Shown piece by piece: positions 21,491 to 33,317 of a stretch of DNA of 64,000 bases. Both the position numbers and the translations under genes were made by a program. Every line of letters starts with the position of its first letter. The first letter of the stretch is position 1. Under the pieces are notes generated by a model that did not search any database, was not told the DNA's origin, and saw nothing but the letters and a program-made list of their open reading frames with translations. The stretch is from Diphasiastrum complanatum (lineage: Eukaryota; Streptophyta; Lycopodiopsida; Lycopodiales; Lycopodiaceae), in the NCBI GenBank assembly GCA_029204225.1, contig CM055113.1, positions 17,184,325 through 17,248,324 on the forward strand, written 5' to 3'.

Positions 21491-22059
21491 ATATTAATCT
21501 GGACTTTGATAATTGCTTCGGTTTATACATTGAGAGGTACCTTAGACTTGAGAGAGTTATGCCGAGAGCATAGGATCCTCCTTGGGATCATGTGACGTTG
21601 GTGTTAGGATATGGCACATCAGGAACAAAAAAGTGGACTTGCAAGTATTGCAGGTATACCTCCTCCAATGGGCGAGTTAAGGCACACCTTCTAGGGCTAC
21701 GAGGTTTTGAGATAGTCGTATGTGCACAGGCTCCGCCATCACTAGGGCTAGAGCTAGCATCAAGCGAAGTTGCTTCAGCCAACTCAGGGGGATATTCAAC
21801 ATTGAATAGTCTTATGCTTTTGTAACTTGTGCATTCGAGCCTCGAGGTTCAAACTTGACACTTATAAACTTGTAGTTCTTTGAAATTGTTTGAAGTTTGC
21901 AATTGAATTTTATGAATCTCAACCCTAAACCCTTCAAGTCATTTCCAAATGTGATTTGTAAATTGTGACTCATAATCCATTGGAATTTAGGCTTGGGCTT
22001 TGGAAGGTTCAGTGGAAGCATCCACATCACAAGCAAACCCCATTCGCGTGCACTAGTAC

Positions 22060-22329
22060 GGACCTATAGCGGGCCAAACACCCACGAGCCGTACCATAGA
22101 CATAGAGGGCCTAACATAGTTTAGGGAACCTGTCAGCAGGAGGGGCCCCTGTCGAGCACCGACATGCAGTCGGCCACGTCAGAGCCACGAGGCCGACACT
22201 TGGCAGCATGCATGCTAGTAGTCCTCACACTAGGCTAGGAGGGGCTTACTCCATATAGGGAGTTGGCAAGGCTGGGTGGATTAGTTAGTGTTTGCCCTAC
22301 TATGTGTCAAGGTCTCTAACACATATTGC
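22060..22329. other. GC-rich unassigned segment inside hAT copy 2
   Basis: Distinctly GC-rich compared with its flanks. A TGTCAGCAGG word (about 22131) and a CTCTAACA word (about 22320) could be LTR ends, but no partner LTR, primer site or target repeat supports this. Confidence 0.25.
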
Positions 22330-22432
22330 CTACAAAAATTTAGAAAAAATAAAAAAAAATGTTTATGAGAAACACTCCCCTAAATCAGAATCGCATTTTT
22401 GAACGCATTTCTAGAAACATTGTCCAACTATG
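22330..22432. repeat. relic right end of an element-B-like MITE
   Basis: From CCTACAAAAATTT through an A-run and GAATCGC/GAACGC words to CCAACTATG, this parallels the right end of element B (6780-6903, same order, ending CAACTATG). The matching left end is absent. Confidence 0.5.
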
Positions 22433-23506
22433 CTTGGTACTAATCAAGTCACTCGTCACTCATTGCTTGAAAGTTGGCACTTGTCGAGAGTTTAGACTCT
22501 AAATTCTAGTTTCGAAACTTAATTCGTGTCTTGACTCTCGACTTACATTTGGAAATTGGCTTGAACTGATTGTATAGGTTGTCACTAACAACGCTTCCAA
22601 TTGTGTTGCCATAGGGAGGCTTGTAAATGAGAAGTATCCTTGGATTTTTTGGACACCATGTGTTGCACACTGCCTTGATCTCTTGTTTGAAGATTTCACA
22701 AAACTGGCTTTGGTTAAAGAGGTGGTAGAAAAAGCACAGTTCTTGGTGAGGTTCGTCACCAAGAGACCTAGGGTACTTGTCATGTTTATGTCTCATTCTA
22801 GCTTGGAGATCTTGAGGCCTGCCCCTACTAGGTTAGTACATTAATTTTGCTCAGTATGCTTTTTATTATTGCTCATGCCTTTAACTTTTATCATGGTCCA
22901 CTATGTGACTAATAGACCTGTCACTTTAGTTGGTTTCATATTTCAAAAATCTTAATAGGTTTGCGTACATTTATATCATTTTGGAGCGACTTTTGAAAAT
23001 ACATGCAAGCTTGTGGCAAATGGTTGTTTCCAACCAGTGGGATCAATGGGTGCCATCGAGAGAGCCCAAATCAAAGAGATTTGAGGTGATTGTGTTATCA
23101 TCATCTTTTTGGGATGAGGCACGATCTATTGTCATTGGGCTACAACCTCTCTATAGTGTAATATGCCTTACAGATAAAGAGGGTAGCACATTAGGACTTC
23201 TCTATGAGTTTATGGATAGACTGGGAGAGCAGCTTCACCCTTGCATGGTCATCAGCGCTAACAGGTATGTGTTATAAGGCTACTACCATGTGATAAGCAA
23301 TGAGCAATGAGCATGATCCATTTTAATGTTGATTCCCAAATAAGGAGACTCGAGTATTCATTTAACATTTTGACTTATGCAATTTTCAAGCTTGAGGAGA
23401 TTAGGGCCCTTTGACAAAGGAAATGACAATGGTTTCACAGCCTCTAAATGCTATGGGTTGCCTTCTCCATCCATTATGGAGGAGTGAGGAGCAATTCCCT
23501 GACAGA

Positions 23507-23510
<4 letters not shown>

Positions 23511-23540
<30 letters not shown>
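23511..23540. repeat. CT microsatellite at the hAT/LINE junction
   Basis: About 14 CT units separate the truncated hAT coding sequence from the LINE ORF1 region. Confidence 0.9.
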
Positions 23541-23543
<3 letters not shown>

Positions 23544-23558
23544 TTCCATCGCCCTGCC

Positions 23559-24575
23559 ATGATCAAGAAGACAAAGGGGAGCTCTCAGCCGCGCTGGCTG
23601 CTGCTGCTGTGGCAGCTGCGCAGCCAGCTACTGCTGCTGCGGCTGCTGCTGTGCATTCAGTAGCTGTGGCAGCTGATGCAGCTGCGCTTGCTGTGGTTGC
23701 GCAACCAGTTGTAGATGTTGCTGTTGCTGCCTCTTCTGCCGATTCCAACGCTGCTGTCGCCCCCCTTCTTCCTCGGAGTCCTCACAACCTCTATCCTCCC
23801 CTTTCACTAAATCTAAATCTGAGTCTATCTATCCCTCCTCTCAAGAACCCTACACACCTACCAAAGCAGCTGAATCCTACATTGCTGCCAACATCGACAT
23901 GATCTTACAAGATTTCAGGGTTTGATGGCGGAGCTGAATATGATCAAGCTAGAATTGTCCCATCTTTGGGAAGACAGTACGAAATTGCAGACAAAAGTAC
24001 ACACGCTGAGACAAGAGCTCTGTGCAAAGCCGATTCTCACTACACCGGAATCATCTACCAAAATCAAGGAGCTAGAAGCTAAGATTGAACAACAAAAGGA
24101 GCAGGCCATGTCTTGGGCATCCGTGCTTAAGCAGGGAAGTAAGTTTACCGCACGCATTTCCTCGGTTATCTCAGCTACTCTTCTGGAAGAAAGGCTACAT
24201 GAAAGCAAAGCTCTCAATGTTAAGAGTACGTGGTGTTGTGGACACTGAAAACGCTATAGAGGAGGCAAAACGCTTTCTTGACACCACACTCAACCACCAC
24301 AGCGAAGTGAAGGGATGGATACGACATGGCGCACGAAAAAAGAAAATACCACCTTGATTATTTGTTTTACTTCTGCCACAAACCGTAGGGATGCTTTGAG
24401 GCAAAGGGCCAAACTGAAGGGCACCCGAATTTTCATGGATGACGACCTTACTTACTTACAAGTGGCACAAAGACGTCAAGCTTTCCAGGAAGCCAAGACA
24501 TCAGGATTGAGGTTGATTTACCGAGATGGCCAGATTCGTTACCTCGACAGTACTCTTAGCGGCTCTCGCCAATAG
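23559..24575 (+). pseudogene. LINE ORF1-like protein, frameshifted
   Basis: ORF1 of a non-LTR retrotransposon; such proteins bind RNA and act as chaperones in retroposition. The first part is an Ala-rich, CTG-repeat-coded segment (about 23560-23760) and a Pro/Leu-rich one. A second frame from the ATG at 23925 gives a coiled coil (MAELNMIKLELSHLW ... KIKELEAKIEQQKEQ). Then follow an RRM-like region (KALNVKVRGVVDTENAIEEA) and the conserved end with RRDALRQRAKLKGTRIFMDD and DLTYLQVAQRRQAFQEAK, stopping at 24575. At least three frame changes occur. ORF2 of this LINE appears at 28440, beyond a gypsy insertion. Confidence 0.62.
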
Positions 24576-24629
24576 GAAATTGGAGTCCCTAGGCACAGGT
24601 GCATCCCGGGGCCCAGTCCACACCGGTTA

Positions 24630-25090
24630 TGTCATGCCCACGACTGGTCTCAGATAGTGTGTCCACGCTAGAGATCAGTAGACCAACAACCCATAAGTTA
24701 GTTATGACTATAAGGGAATTGGGGCCCTTATGTGTATAAGGTCATAATTAATGGTTGTAGGCCTAGCTCATGATGGTGGATTTGTATGGGTCTATTAGTG
24801 AGTCATTGAGGAATTGGATGACGTGGCCCAGATAGGCTACAGAGGTGTCCAGTGAGGTGTCACAGTGCACTACTAGTGGTGCATGGGCCTTGGAGGGTAT
24901 AAGTATACCTATTGGGCTCTCACTAGTGTATCCTTGATTGTGAGACTAGTAGCCGTATGCTGCTGGTGTGATGCCTCACTCCTCTTTGAGATTGATCCAT
25001 AGCTTGGGTGCTAGATCCGCTCGATCTAGGATTGGTTGGGTTGGTTTGTCCACCATCCGTTTCCCTTGTGTATCACACAACCGATTATAC
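24630..25090 (+). repeat. gypsy 5' LTR (TGTCATGCCC family)
   Basis: Aligns with 28039-28433 and 45886-46370 through GGGGCCCTTATGTGTA, ACTACTAGTGGTGCATGGGC and TCTCACTAGTGTAT. GGTATAAGTATACC (about 24897) is the likely TATA region. It extends past GATTGATCCATAGC, where the 3' LTR has a deletion. The end is uncertain. Confidence 0.75.
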
Positions 25091-25858
25091 TTCAAAAAAG
25101 AAATACACGGGAAGACGAATTTGAATTTTCACCACTTGTTGCAAGAACAAGAAGCCATAAGAAAAAATCCAGCATAGCTTCAAATTGGTATTTAGGAAGT
25201 GAGTCTCACTTATGTTGCCGATTACTTCATTAAGAGCACTTTTATGATAGCAATGGGTTCAATTAGAGGAAATGATGGTTTTTACGGTTTTTTGGTTCTT
25301 CACATAACAGTGGATTATGTGTTTTAGTATTGACTGTTTTTGCTTTTGTGACGAAGCCGGGTTTGGCTTATGTCCAAGAAAAGCAGGAAAAGAGGCTCAT
25401 TAAGACTAATCTTTTGATGTAGTGTTGGTGATTTCTTACAGGGTTTGCATGGCGATTTTTTGGTGATTTACAAGACTATGCTGTATTTTTGGCAAACTAA
25501 TGAGTCTTGCAGGCTTGTGTGAGTCAGTAAAGCGATCATCTTGATGGTATGGGTTACATTAAAGCCTATCCTGAGTATAGGATGAGGCAACCTGCAAATA
25601 TGGATTTTGCAAAAAATTTGACAGCATATACCCTGTTCTTCAGCATACTGAAAAACCTAGTTAATGTAAATTTGTAAGAATGAATGCTTATGCATGTAGC
25701 AAAGCAAAGCAACAATGAAGGTGCCCTGTCTGCTTAAAGGATCTGCAGAAACAGCAGAGAGATCCTGCTGATAGCTTCAAGCATATGAAAGATAACAAAA
25801 AACAGCAAAAAGCTGCCTCCAAAAATAGCGCCTGCCAGCGCCCTCCATCCACAAATTG

Positions 25859-25860
<2 letters not shown>
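25091..25860. other. gypsy leader region, no gene
   Basis: Between the 5' LTR and the CT microsatellite I see no domain or convincing open frame. Confidence 0.35.
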
Positions 25861-25861
<1 letters not shown>

Positions 25862-25920
<59 letters not shown>

Positions 25921-26022
25921 GCCTTCATGGCTCAGGCCTCTCCTGTCTCTGCTCGCGGGCAGCAGGCGGCCGAGGGAGCCTTTTTGGAGGGAAAAGCGGG
26001 AAGGGGGGGGGGGGGGGGGGGT
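25862..26022. repeat. CT microsatellite and G-run
   Basis: About 28 CT units (25862-25918), then a GC-rich stretch ending in a run of about 18 G (about 26004-26022). The apparent open frames here are Ser/Leu repeats only. Confidence 0.9.
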
Positions 26023-26299
26023 CTGGCTGGAGGTTTTTTACATTGTATTTTCGTTTTTGGTTTCTATTGGTATGTTAGTCGTAGTAGACTACCGTAATGG
26101 CTTAAAAATTGCATGAACTAGATTTCGATGCATGAACATGGTTTTTTCGGAATTTATATCGCTTTTTAAGTCCATTTTGCATTGTTCATTGGTATAATTT
26201 TTAATAAGCACGTTATGGTCTGTTAAAACTATGTTTTTTTGGGACATTGCTTCATTACAAAAAATATACTCGCAATGAATGTAAACTGAATGTAAATTT

Positions 26300-26935
26300 T
26301 TTTCAGTTTTCACTTGCAAATGGACAAGGATGATGTTCTGGGGGGGGACGCGGGAATCCGTCCGGCATCACTACGTTGTGATGACACGGAAATTCGCCCG
26401 TTATCACCGACAGTGATGACCCCCTACATCAAAGCAATAAACAGGAACAGCCAAATGCAAAATCTATTCAATCAAATACAAGCCATTAATTCAAACAACT
26501 TGGGCTACCAACCGGAAATCTTTTTCCGGTGATGGAAAGTTTAAACGGACGGAAGTTGTGGAAGACTGGGTAAACTGTTGGACGAGCTATTTCAGCTTAC
26601 ACAACGTCCCAGAAGAAAAGCGGATATTGTCAGTTTTGTTGTTTCTTGACAGCAAGGCCTCCTCGTGGTGGAGGGCCCTACCCGTGAAACCGGTGACGTA
26701 AGGCTTTGGTCACAATTGACGATTCTGATAGAAAATTTGCTTTATTAACTACAAAATGGGCAACCGAGAATTGGACACTTATGTCCAGGGGTTCTTGGAT
26801 TTTTTGGCCAAGGTGTCGCTTTTTAGAAGAAAATTGGCACAGTGACAGTTCGTTCTTTTTTTTGAGGTTATTCCCACTCATTCTTGATTGTGAAATTCCC
26901 GAGAACTTTAATGGTACCGGTGTTTGAGTCTCAAT
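26300..26935 (+). pseudogene. gypsy gag relic
   Basis: Decayed Gag capsid region. After QMQNLFNQIQAINSNNLG comes, in another frame, VVEDWVNCWTSYFSLHNVPE and KRILSVLLFLDSKASSWWRA, the W-W signature of plant gypsy Gag. Further on is NRELDTYVQGFLDFLAKVSL. Several stops and shifts occur. It belongs to the element bounded by the LTRs at 24630 and 28039. Confidence 0.55.
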
Positions 26936-27639
26936 ATATGAATCATTCATATTAGTCGGGATTTTGAGACACTTTGATCAGGAGGTGGAAGGCCTTCATG
27001 GAGGAAGAACCTGTGGTATGGGATGCAGACGATGCCAAAATGAAGATCTAAAACTAACTAGATCAGTTGACCGTAGTAAGGCCATAAATTTAATTGATGC
27101 CAAATGCTATAGGTCATAAAACAGGTGTTTTGTCGGAAATTTGAGATATTGGTCATGACCCCTTATGGATATCTCAAATTTACAAAACCAGAAACCCGAC
27201 AAGCTATTTCTTTATAAAAAAATATATTTGTGAATTTCTTAACATTTATTAACCCGATTTCTTGTGATTCCTTGGAAGGAATTTTGTTACCCGTTGACTT
27301 TGGACGATGTCACAGGAATGGTTGATGAAATTGCTTTCTAAATTGTTTTCCTTATGTAAATCTTCAATAAGTCCTTTTCTGATTTACGGGTCACTTGCCA
27401 GTGTTGGTAACGAAGAAGATCTTTTCATAAGTCATTCACGAAAATGTGTTGGGACATTATTAGTATTTGGTTATGATGATGCAACACCTTTTTTTGACTT
27501 TTAAGTTTTTTCTTGGATCTCTTCTTTAAAACTTCTCCTAGGGCAAATCTAGATGGATATGCACCCCTTGGAAACTCGTGTGGTTTCCTGTTAAAAGGGG
27601 GAGAAGTAGGAAAAAAAAAAGAGGTATCAAGGAGAAACA

Positions 27640-28030
27640 TCTATCATAGATTCGAAGAGGAATCTGTTATATGAATAGGGTGACGGATCTTGTAAAAGAT
27701 CGGATCCTTAGCTTACCAGTTGGACCTCCCGGAAGGAACTCAAGTGCATCCGGTTTTTCACGTAAGCTGACTCAAGAAGAGTCTACGTGAAGGAGAGCAT
27801 CTTGGTTCTGGAGACCAAATGGATCTGTTGGATGAATCATTGTGTGTGTCTCGACTTGAACCCGGAAGGATCTTGGATACAAGAACTAAGCGATGGAAAA
27901 ATCGTACAGTTACCAAGCATCTGGTTCGATGGAAGAGTTGCATAGACGATGATGATTCCTGATAACAGGAAGGGAGCTTAAGAAAGAACTTCCCTAGCTT
28001 TAAGTTCTGAGGATAGAACTTGAATAAGGG
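27640..28030 (+). pseudogene. gypsy integrase C-terminal relic
   Basis: Fragments KLTQEES, LDLNPEGSWIQELSDG and a trailing DNRKGA read in shifting frames. They parallel the better-preserved copy at 45540-45870 (LVLNPKRSW). In both copies a GGGGGAAG-type purine tract follows just before TGTCATG. Confidence 0.5.
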
Positions 28031-28038
28031 GGGAAGAA

Positions 28039-28433
28039 TGTCATGCCCACGACTGGTCTCAGATAGCGTGTCCACGCTAGAGATCAGTAGACCAACAACC
28101 TGTAAGTTAGTTATGACTATAAGGGAATTGGGGCCCTTATGTGTATAAGGTCATAATCAATGGTTGTAGGTCTAAACTCATGATGGTAGATTTGTATGGG
28201 TCTATCAGTGAGTCATTGAGGAATTGGATGACGTGGCCCAAATAGGCCGTAGAGGTGTCCAGTGAGGTGTCACAGTGCACTACTAGTGGTGCATGGGCCT
28301 TGGAGGGTATAAGTATACCTATTGGGCTCTCACTAGTGTATCCTTGATTGTGAGACTAGTAGCTGTATGCTGTTGGTATGATGCCTCACTCCTCTTTGAG
28401 ATTGATCCATAATAGGATTCTTGGTTTAGGACA
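28039..28433 (+). repeat. gypsy 3' LTR with internal deletion
   Basis: Starts TGTCATGCCCACGACTGG after the purine tract AAGGGGGGAAGAA. After GATTGATCCATA it jumps to ATAGGATTCTTGGTTTAGG, which in the 45886 copy lies about 110 bases later, so an internal deletion is present. Confidence 0.75.
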
Positions 28434-29388
28434 TTATAGGTTGTTACATAGTGGGGTTTGGAATTGTAACAATATACACTCATCTTCCACTGCTGGAGAC
28501 CTTATCAATTTCGTTATAGGGAGAGACATTCTATTCTTTATGGAGACGCATGAGAGCCAGGTCTTAGGACAGAGATGAGAGCCATGAGTGGGAGAGGTTC
28601 AGGTGGAGTTGCATTCTTGTATCGGGAGGCATTACATCCAGTTATGGAGTTCATCATACATGATGAACATGCACGTTATATCTGGGTTTGCCTTTCAGGA
28701 TGTGACATTGGCTTGGAAAGGAATCTCTTCATTGCAGCTTGCTACTTCTCCCCAGATTCCTCTTCCTTTGTGGAGGGCATTGGTTCTCCATATGCTGATC
28801 TTTTTGCAGATATTATTAGGTTTGCTGATTGAGGGTATGTTTAGCTCACTGGCGACACCAGAACTGCGGTGCGATAGGTTGGCTTTCGGCCATTAATTGT
28901 GATGATATGGGAGTTACTAGGATTTCAGCTGATTCACATGGACATATCACTGGATATGGAGAGTATTTGTTGCAGCTTGGTGAAGCCCATGAGTTAGCCA
29001 TCCATAATGGCCTATCTTGTTGGCCTGATTCGAGCAGCTACACATGGCTGAGTTTGCAGTTCCACCCATTCAACTTGATGCCATTTTTCGACTTATCACT
29101 TATATTCAGAGAGTCAAGTTATTTCCATTGGATAAGCAGAGGTATCCACAGGCGGCACTTATCTCATCTCAGCATCTTCATAGTCAGGGCTTCCAGTTAT
29201 CATGGTTTTCTTAGGCCTCCCGTTTACTTGACACACTTGGCATTTCTATCACGGACCTTCCATTGGGTACCTGTCACTACATCAAGGGGTTCGTTCTTAT
29301 ATGGAGCACTATATCTGAGTCGAGTGCTCGACTTCTATCAGAATCACTTCTTGGAGTTGGATACAATAGGATTCCCAGTTCTACCACA
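28434..29388 (+). pseudogene. LINE ORF2: endonuclease fused by deletion to C-terminal segment
   Basis: APE-type endonuclease of a LINE, which nicks target DNA to prime reverse transcription. SGVWNCNNIHS starts it, then FFMETHESQ, GGVAFLYREALHP, RNLFIAACYFSPDSSSF and a frame-shifted TGDT plus NGLSCWPDSSSYTW. Immediately after, near 29045, it continues as MAEFAVPPIQLDAIFRL, the region that follows RT in the second copy (33700), so the whole RT domain is deleted. It runs to VLPH at 29388, where the hAT element is inserted. The reading resumes at 33409 with YLDSGL. Confidence 0.68.
29381..29388. repeat. left target-site duplication of the hAT element
   Basis: CTACCACA; the right copy CTACCACG is at 33409-33416. 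Seven of eight bases are identical, the usual 8-bp hAT length. Confidence 0.85.
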
Positions 29389-29474
29389 CAATGTTTCGAG
29401 GGCTCGTTTTATACGGCGTTTCGAAACGCGTTTGAAACGACTGGTTCTGGTTCGAAACGGAATTTTTTTTTTAG

Positions 29475-30037
29475 GGGCTTTTTTTTTTTTTTTTGAATGT
29501 GTTTTTGAGGGTTTACGCATGTCATAGACAGTCTAGTAACAGGTAGATACATCCAATTTCATGAGAATGCTCTAGAGAATGCAATTCAAGAGGAGAAGCT
29601 GTAGTATCAGGATTCAGTATGTGGTCACTGGCAACTGGTCACGACTCAGTGCTCACTTGACACTTTCCTCAGTCAATTGTTGATATTGTCACCATTCATC
29701 ATACATATTACAGTCTCAATTTTCAAACATCCAGGAACTTCCAAAAATTGTAAAGTTTAAACAGTAAAGTTACAAACTAATAACTATTATCTATAGAAGT
29801 TAGAACTTTCAACTTTCAACTTACTACTTAGAAGTTACTAGTTAGTACTTACAAGTTTGAAGTTACAAGTTACAACTTACAAATTACAAATTACAAATTA
29901 CAATGCACTGACCAGTGACCAGTAAGTTCATACATATTACATATACATACTACATAGATGAATACATATATGATATTACATACTTGGGTCCTGAATACAT
30001 ATTACAATTCACTAATTACATAGTACATAGTACATAC
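29475..30037. other. 3' region of the hAT element, no dimerisation exon seen
   Basis: AT-rich, with runs of ACTTACAA/GTTACAA-like words (29760-30040). The hAT C-terminal dimerisation domain expected downstream of the last exon was looked for on the minus strand and not recognised. Confidence 0.4.
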
Positions 30038-32697
30038 CTGAATAAATCCATGAGTGCATCCTGATCCCTGGGATCAGGATAGATAGAGGCGATGTAGGAA
30101 TGCCATCCTTGCCTAAGCTCTCGATCATGGAATTGATCCTCCGTCCTCCATAGTGGATGAAGCAAGTAAGCCACGGCATGCAGAGGTTGATGGAACCACT
30201 GCCATCTGCCTAGAAATAGGCCCCTTACTTCTTCCAGCCTACAAACAATCAGGAGTCAGGACTTAGGAGTGAAGTTTGAGGCTTGAGCATTCAAGTCTCA
30301 AGGGTCAAGATTCAAGAACTATTAAGTTTTAACTAAATTCTAATCATGAATGTCAATGTGCAATGAACATTGAAGATTCAAGAATCAACTTTGAAACTTT
30401 TAACGTAGTTACTAGACTCTAGTAATATACCTGTCAGGAGCCATGGTGGTGCAACTCTAAAGCTGCTCTCCCAACTTATCCATAAACTCATAAAGAAGGC
30501 CTAAGGTGGAACCCTCTCTATCAGTAAGGCGAAGCACGCTATAGATAGGCTGCATGGATATGACAATGGAGCATGCATCATCCCAAAATGAAGTCCCCAT
30601 CACGATCGCCTCAAATCTCCTGGCCTTGGCCTCTCGTGATCGGCCCCACTCTGCCCAATGGGGTGAAACCACTGTCATCCTCAGGCTTCCATGCACTTTT
30701 ACGAGCCGCTCCAAAACAATGAGCATATAGGCAAACCTAGGATGAAAATCATGAAATAAGATTTGTAATTGGTCATAGCCTATGGGCAACAAGCAGGCTA
30801 TACTATATAGCAAAATTCAAATTCTATGAGCACTGAAACTTGAAGCTAAAACAAAATTGCAATTTTCAAATCAAAAAATTGGAAACAGGTTGTCAGGTTG
30901 GAAGTTGGAACTTCGTTACCTATGGGGGGCAGGCCTCAAGAGATCCAAGGTGGAATAGGACCTGAAGATGCTCAAGACCCCTTTGTCTCTTGGTGACAAA
31001 TCTCACCAAGAATCGTGCCATGTCTACAACCTCCTTGACCCAGGGTAATCTCCCAATGTCTTCAACTAGGAGGTCAAGACAATGTGCAGCACATGGACTC
31101 CAGAAAATCCAAGGGTACTTCTCATTCACCATCTTCCCCATGGCAACACAATTGGATGCGTCGTCCGTGACAACCTGCATTGGAATTCCGACAAAGGTCG
31201 AATCATAACTCATGAACAATGAACATTCACCATTGAGCATTCCGGAAGCAAATGCAAATGCAAATTGCAAATGTAAATGACAAGTGCAAATTGCAACGTT
31301 CAAAACAATAATCACGATTCACAAAATGTAAGTTGTCACTTGTAACTTACTAAGTTCTAACTTCAAAGCTGAGAGCTCAATGTCGAAAGTTTTAAAGTTG
31401 AAACTTGAAAGTGGCAAGTGGCAAGTGCATACCTGGACAACATTCTCTTTTCCGACCTCCTCAATGGCCTGTGAGATGTACTCAAACAATCTCCTGCCAT
31501 CCAATGCCATGCTTGGGACCGACGTATCAATGGATCTCAAAAACATGGTGCCCATGCAAGAAGACACCAATATATTCACAAGATGGCGCCTCCTTGCATC
31601 GGTCCAACCATCTGATATTATAGTGCATCCAAACCTAAAACATTCGACAACACTTTCAAGTTTCAACTAACTAAGTTGCAACTTGCAATTTGCAAATTTG
31701 GAGATTGAAATTTCAAAGTTAGAAACTTGAAAGTACTAATTTCTAAAGTAGTAAGTGGCAAGTGCAAAGGTTTTGAAGATGTAAGGTAACAGGTTACAGG
31801 TATACCTCTCCCATGACTTCCTAATGGGCTATAGGTCAGCATCCACGGACTGCCGCTCAGCATGTAGCTCTCTCGTCCTCAGCTGCTCCATGGTCGGGCC
31901 CTCCCACTCAACACCGATACGAGCTACTGCTCGCATCATATCCCTCCATGCAGGGGTCTGTGCCACATGAAAAGGGAGGTCACACAAGTAAAAGCACCTC
32001 CTAACAGCAATAGCAGCTGCATCCCTGTGCGACTGCTGGAAGGCTGTCACAAAAACATCCCTGCCTCTCACATGTCCTCGACCCCGTCCCCTAACAGTGC
32101 TACCAATAGCACTACTGCCGGCCCCACCAACTGGCACTACAGGAGTCTCTCCAGAAGATGAAGGTGGAATGGATGCTGCAGCGGAGCTAGTGCCGACTAC
32201 ATGTGCCGGCTGCGATGGGGAATCTCGGTGCTCTGCCGCACCTGTAACAATAACATTGGTGTTACAACTTACTACTAACTAGTTACACAGCAGGCTTTAG
32301 GGAATAAATTATAGTCACTGGTCAGTGAGAGAGCTCAGGGAACAATCACTAATTACTTAATACTCATTAGTAAATTGTAATCAAAGTTTAAAGTTATAGA
32401 ATAAGCTTTTAAGTTTTAGCTTTAGATCAAATTTCAAATTTTCAATCAATGTCATTGATCAAACAAGATTCAGGAATCACCTGTGCCTGAAGTAGTGGCA
32501 GGAGAGTCGTCCCTGATCTCGGCAATCCTCAGTGACTCTGGGGCCCAAGTGCAAACGGCGATCTCATATCCTCGAAGACGTAAAAGATGCGCCCTGATTC
32601 GAACGGGGCCACCTCCATAAGTGTTCCCGCAATACTTGCAAGTCCACTTCTTCGTGCCTGATGTGCCATAAGCTGAATTAAGGGTGACGTGTCCCAT
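30038..32697 (-). pseudogene. hAT-like DUF659 transposase gene with introns (copy 3)
   Basis: Six exons on the minus strand, each with GT/AG borders: 32697-32481 (BED finger KKWTCKYC...RIRAHLLRLRG), 32241-31806 (linker), 31634-31433 (DUF659: SDGWTDARRRHLVNIL, GKENVVQ), 31174-30920 (VVTDDASNCVAMG, WIFWSPCAAHCLDLL, FVTKRQ), 30736-30431 (ILERLVKVHGSL, DREGSTLGLLYEF) and 30238-30038 (FLGRWQWFHQPLHAV, LLHPLW). It is damaged by a TAG in exon 2 (about 31829), an extra G in the KRQRG region of exon 4, and a TAG after EQL in exon 5. The family cuts and pastes DNA and recognises its own ends. Introns match those of copy 2. Confidence 0.82.
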
Positions 32698-32819
32698 AAG
32701 GGATCCCGCTATCTGGGCATTGCTAATAGCTATCTAGTGTCAACAAAACAATAACTGTATTAAATTTAGACTTCAAATTAAAAACCAATCCTAAATTCTA
32801 ATTTCAAAACGGTAAACCT

Positions 32820-33173
32820 ATGCTCTAAGTTCTCAATCTATCCTCAATCTATCCCTATCCTCTCTCTCTCTAGACTCTCTCTCTCTCAATCTCACACACA
32901 CACACACACGTCACGACAGTCTCAAGACTCACACACACACCACACAGTGCACACACACAAACACAAACAAAAACACAGTTAAAAGTTTAACACACCACCA
33001 CACACACAAACACACCACCACACTCAAAGTTGAAAGTTCACACACATGTCACACACACACACACTCCCTCTACTTCACAATGCACACAAACACACAAACA
33101 CTCCCTCTCTTTCACACACACAAACACTCCCTCTCTTTCACACACACACACACACATGTCACACACACACACT

Positions 33174-33222
<49 letters not shown>
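32820..33222. repeat. CT and CA microsatellite tract in the hAT 5' region
   Basis: TCTC and CACA arrays with small variants for about 350 bases, ending in about 22 CT units (33177-33222). It lies between the first exon and the right terminal word island. Open frames here are Thr/His/Ser repeats, not genes. Confidence 0.85.
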
Positions 33223-33224
<2 letters not shown>

Positions 33225-33317
33225 GGGTTTTTCTAACGTGCCAAAGAGTGAAAACACTCACCTCTCAGGCCCCCGCTGTATCGCAAAAAAATTTGCGATT
33301 TTTCACCGGTCGTTTCG

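Larger units (their letters stand above)
21592..23507 (+). pseudogene. hAT-like DUF659 transposase gene, copy 2, truncated
   Basis: Plus-strand relative of the gene at 30038-32697. Exon 1 (21592-about 21825) has the BED finger: KKWTCKYC...RVKAHLLGLRG. The first half of DUF659 is missing or replaced by unrelated DNA (about 21830-22530). The second half is at about 22570-22836: NNASNCVAIG, WIFWTPCVAHCLDLLFED and FVTKRPRVL, ending at a splice donor (CTACTAG/GTTAGT). After a 125-base intron comes the exon at 22962-23265 (RFAYIYIILERLLKI ... DKEGSTLGLLYEF). A last piece at about 23390-23507 (LLHPLW, EEQFPD) has in-frame stops. The copy stops at a CT repeat where LINE-like sequence begins. Intron positions match copy 3. 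Confidence 0.72.
24630..28450 (+). mobile_element. deleted Ty3/gypsy element lying between LINE ORF1 and ORF2
   Basis: Two LTR copies starting TGTCATGCCCACGACTGG (24630 and 28039) bracket about 3.4 kb. The inside keeps a gag piece (26300-26935), a pol C-terminal piece (27640-28030) and a purine tract before the 3' LTR. Protease, RT and most of integrase are gone. A third LTR of the family is at 45886. The element separates the LINE ORF1 from the LINE endonuclease, so it probably inserted into the LINE. Exact right end and target repeat are unclear (GGTTA at 24625 against GGTTG at 28439). Confidence 0.7.

Noticed and set aside
22131-22322. Solo LTR
   Set aside because: Only short TG/CA-like ends, with no partner, primer site or target repeat.
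25734-26078. Ser/Leu/Arg-rich open frames
   Set aside because: They are translations of a CT microsatellite and a G-run.
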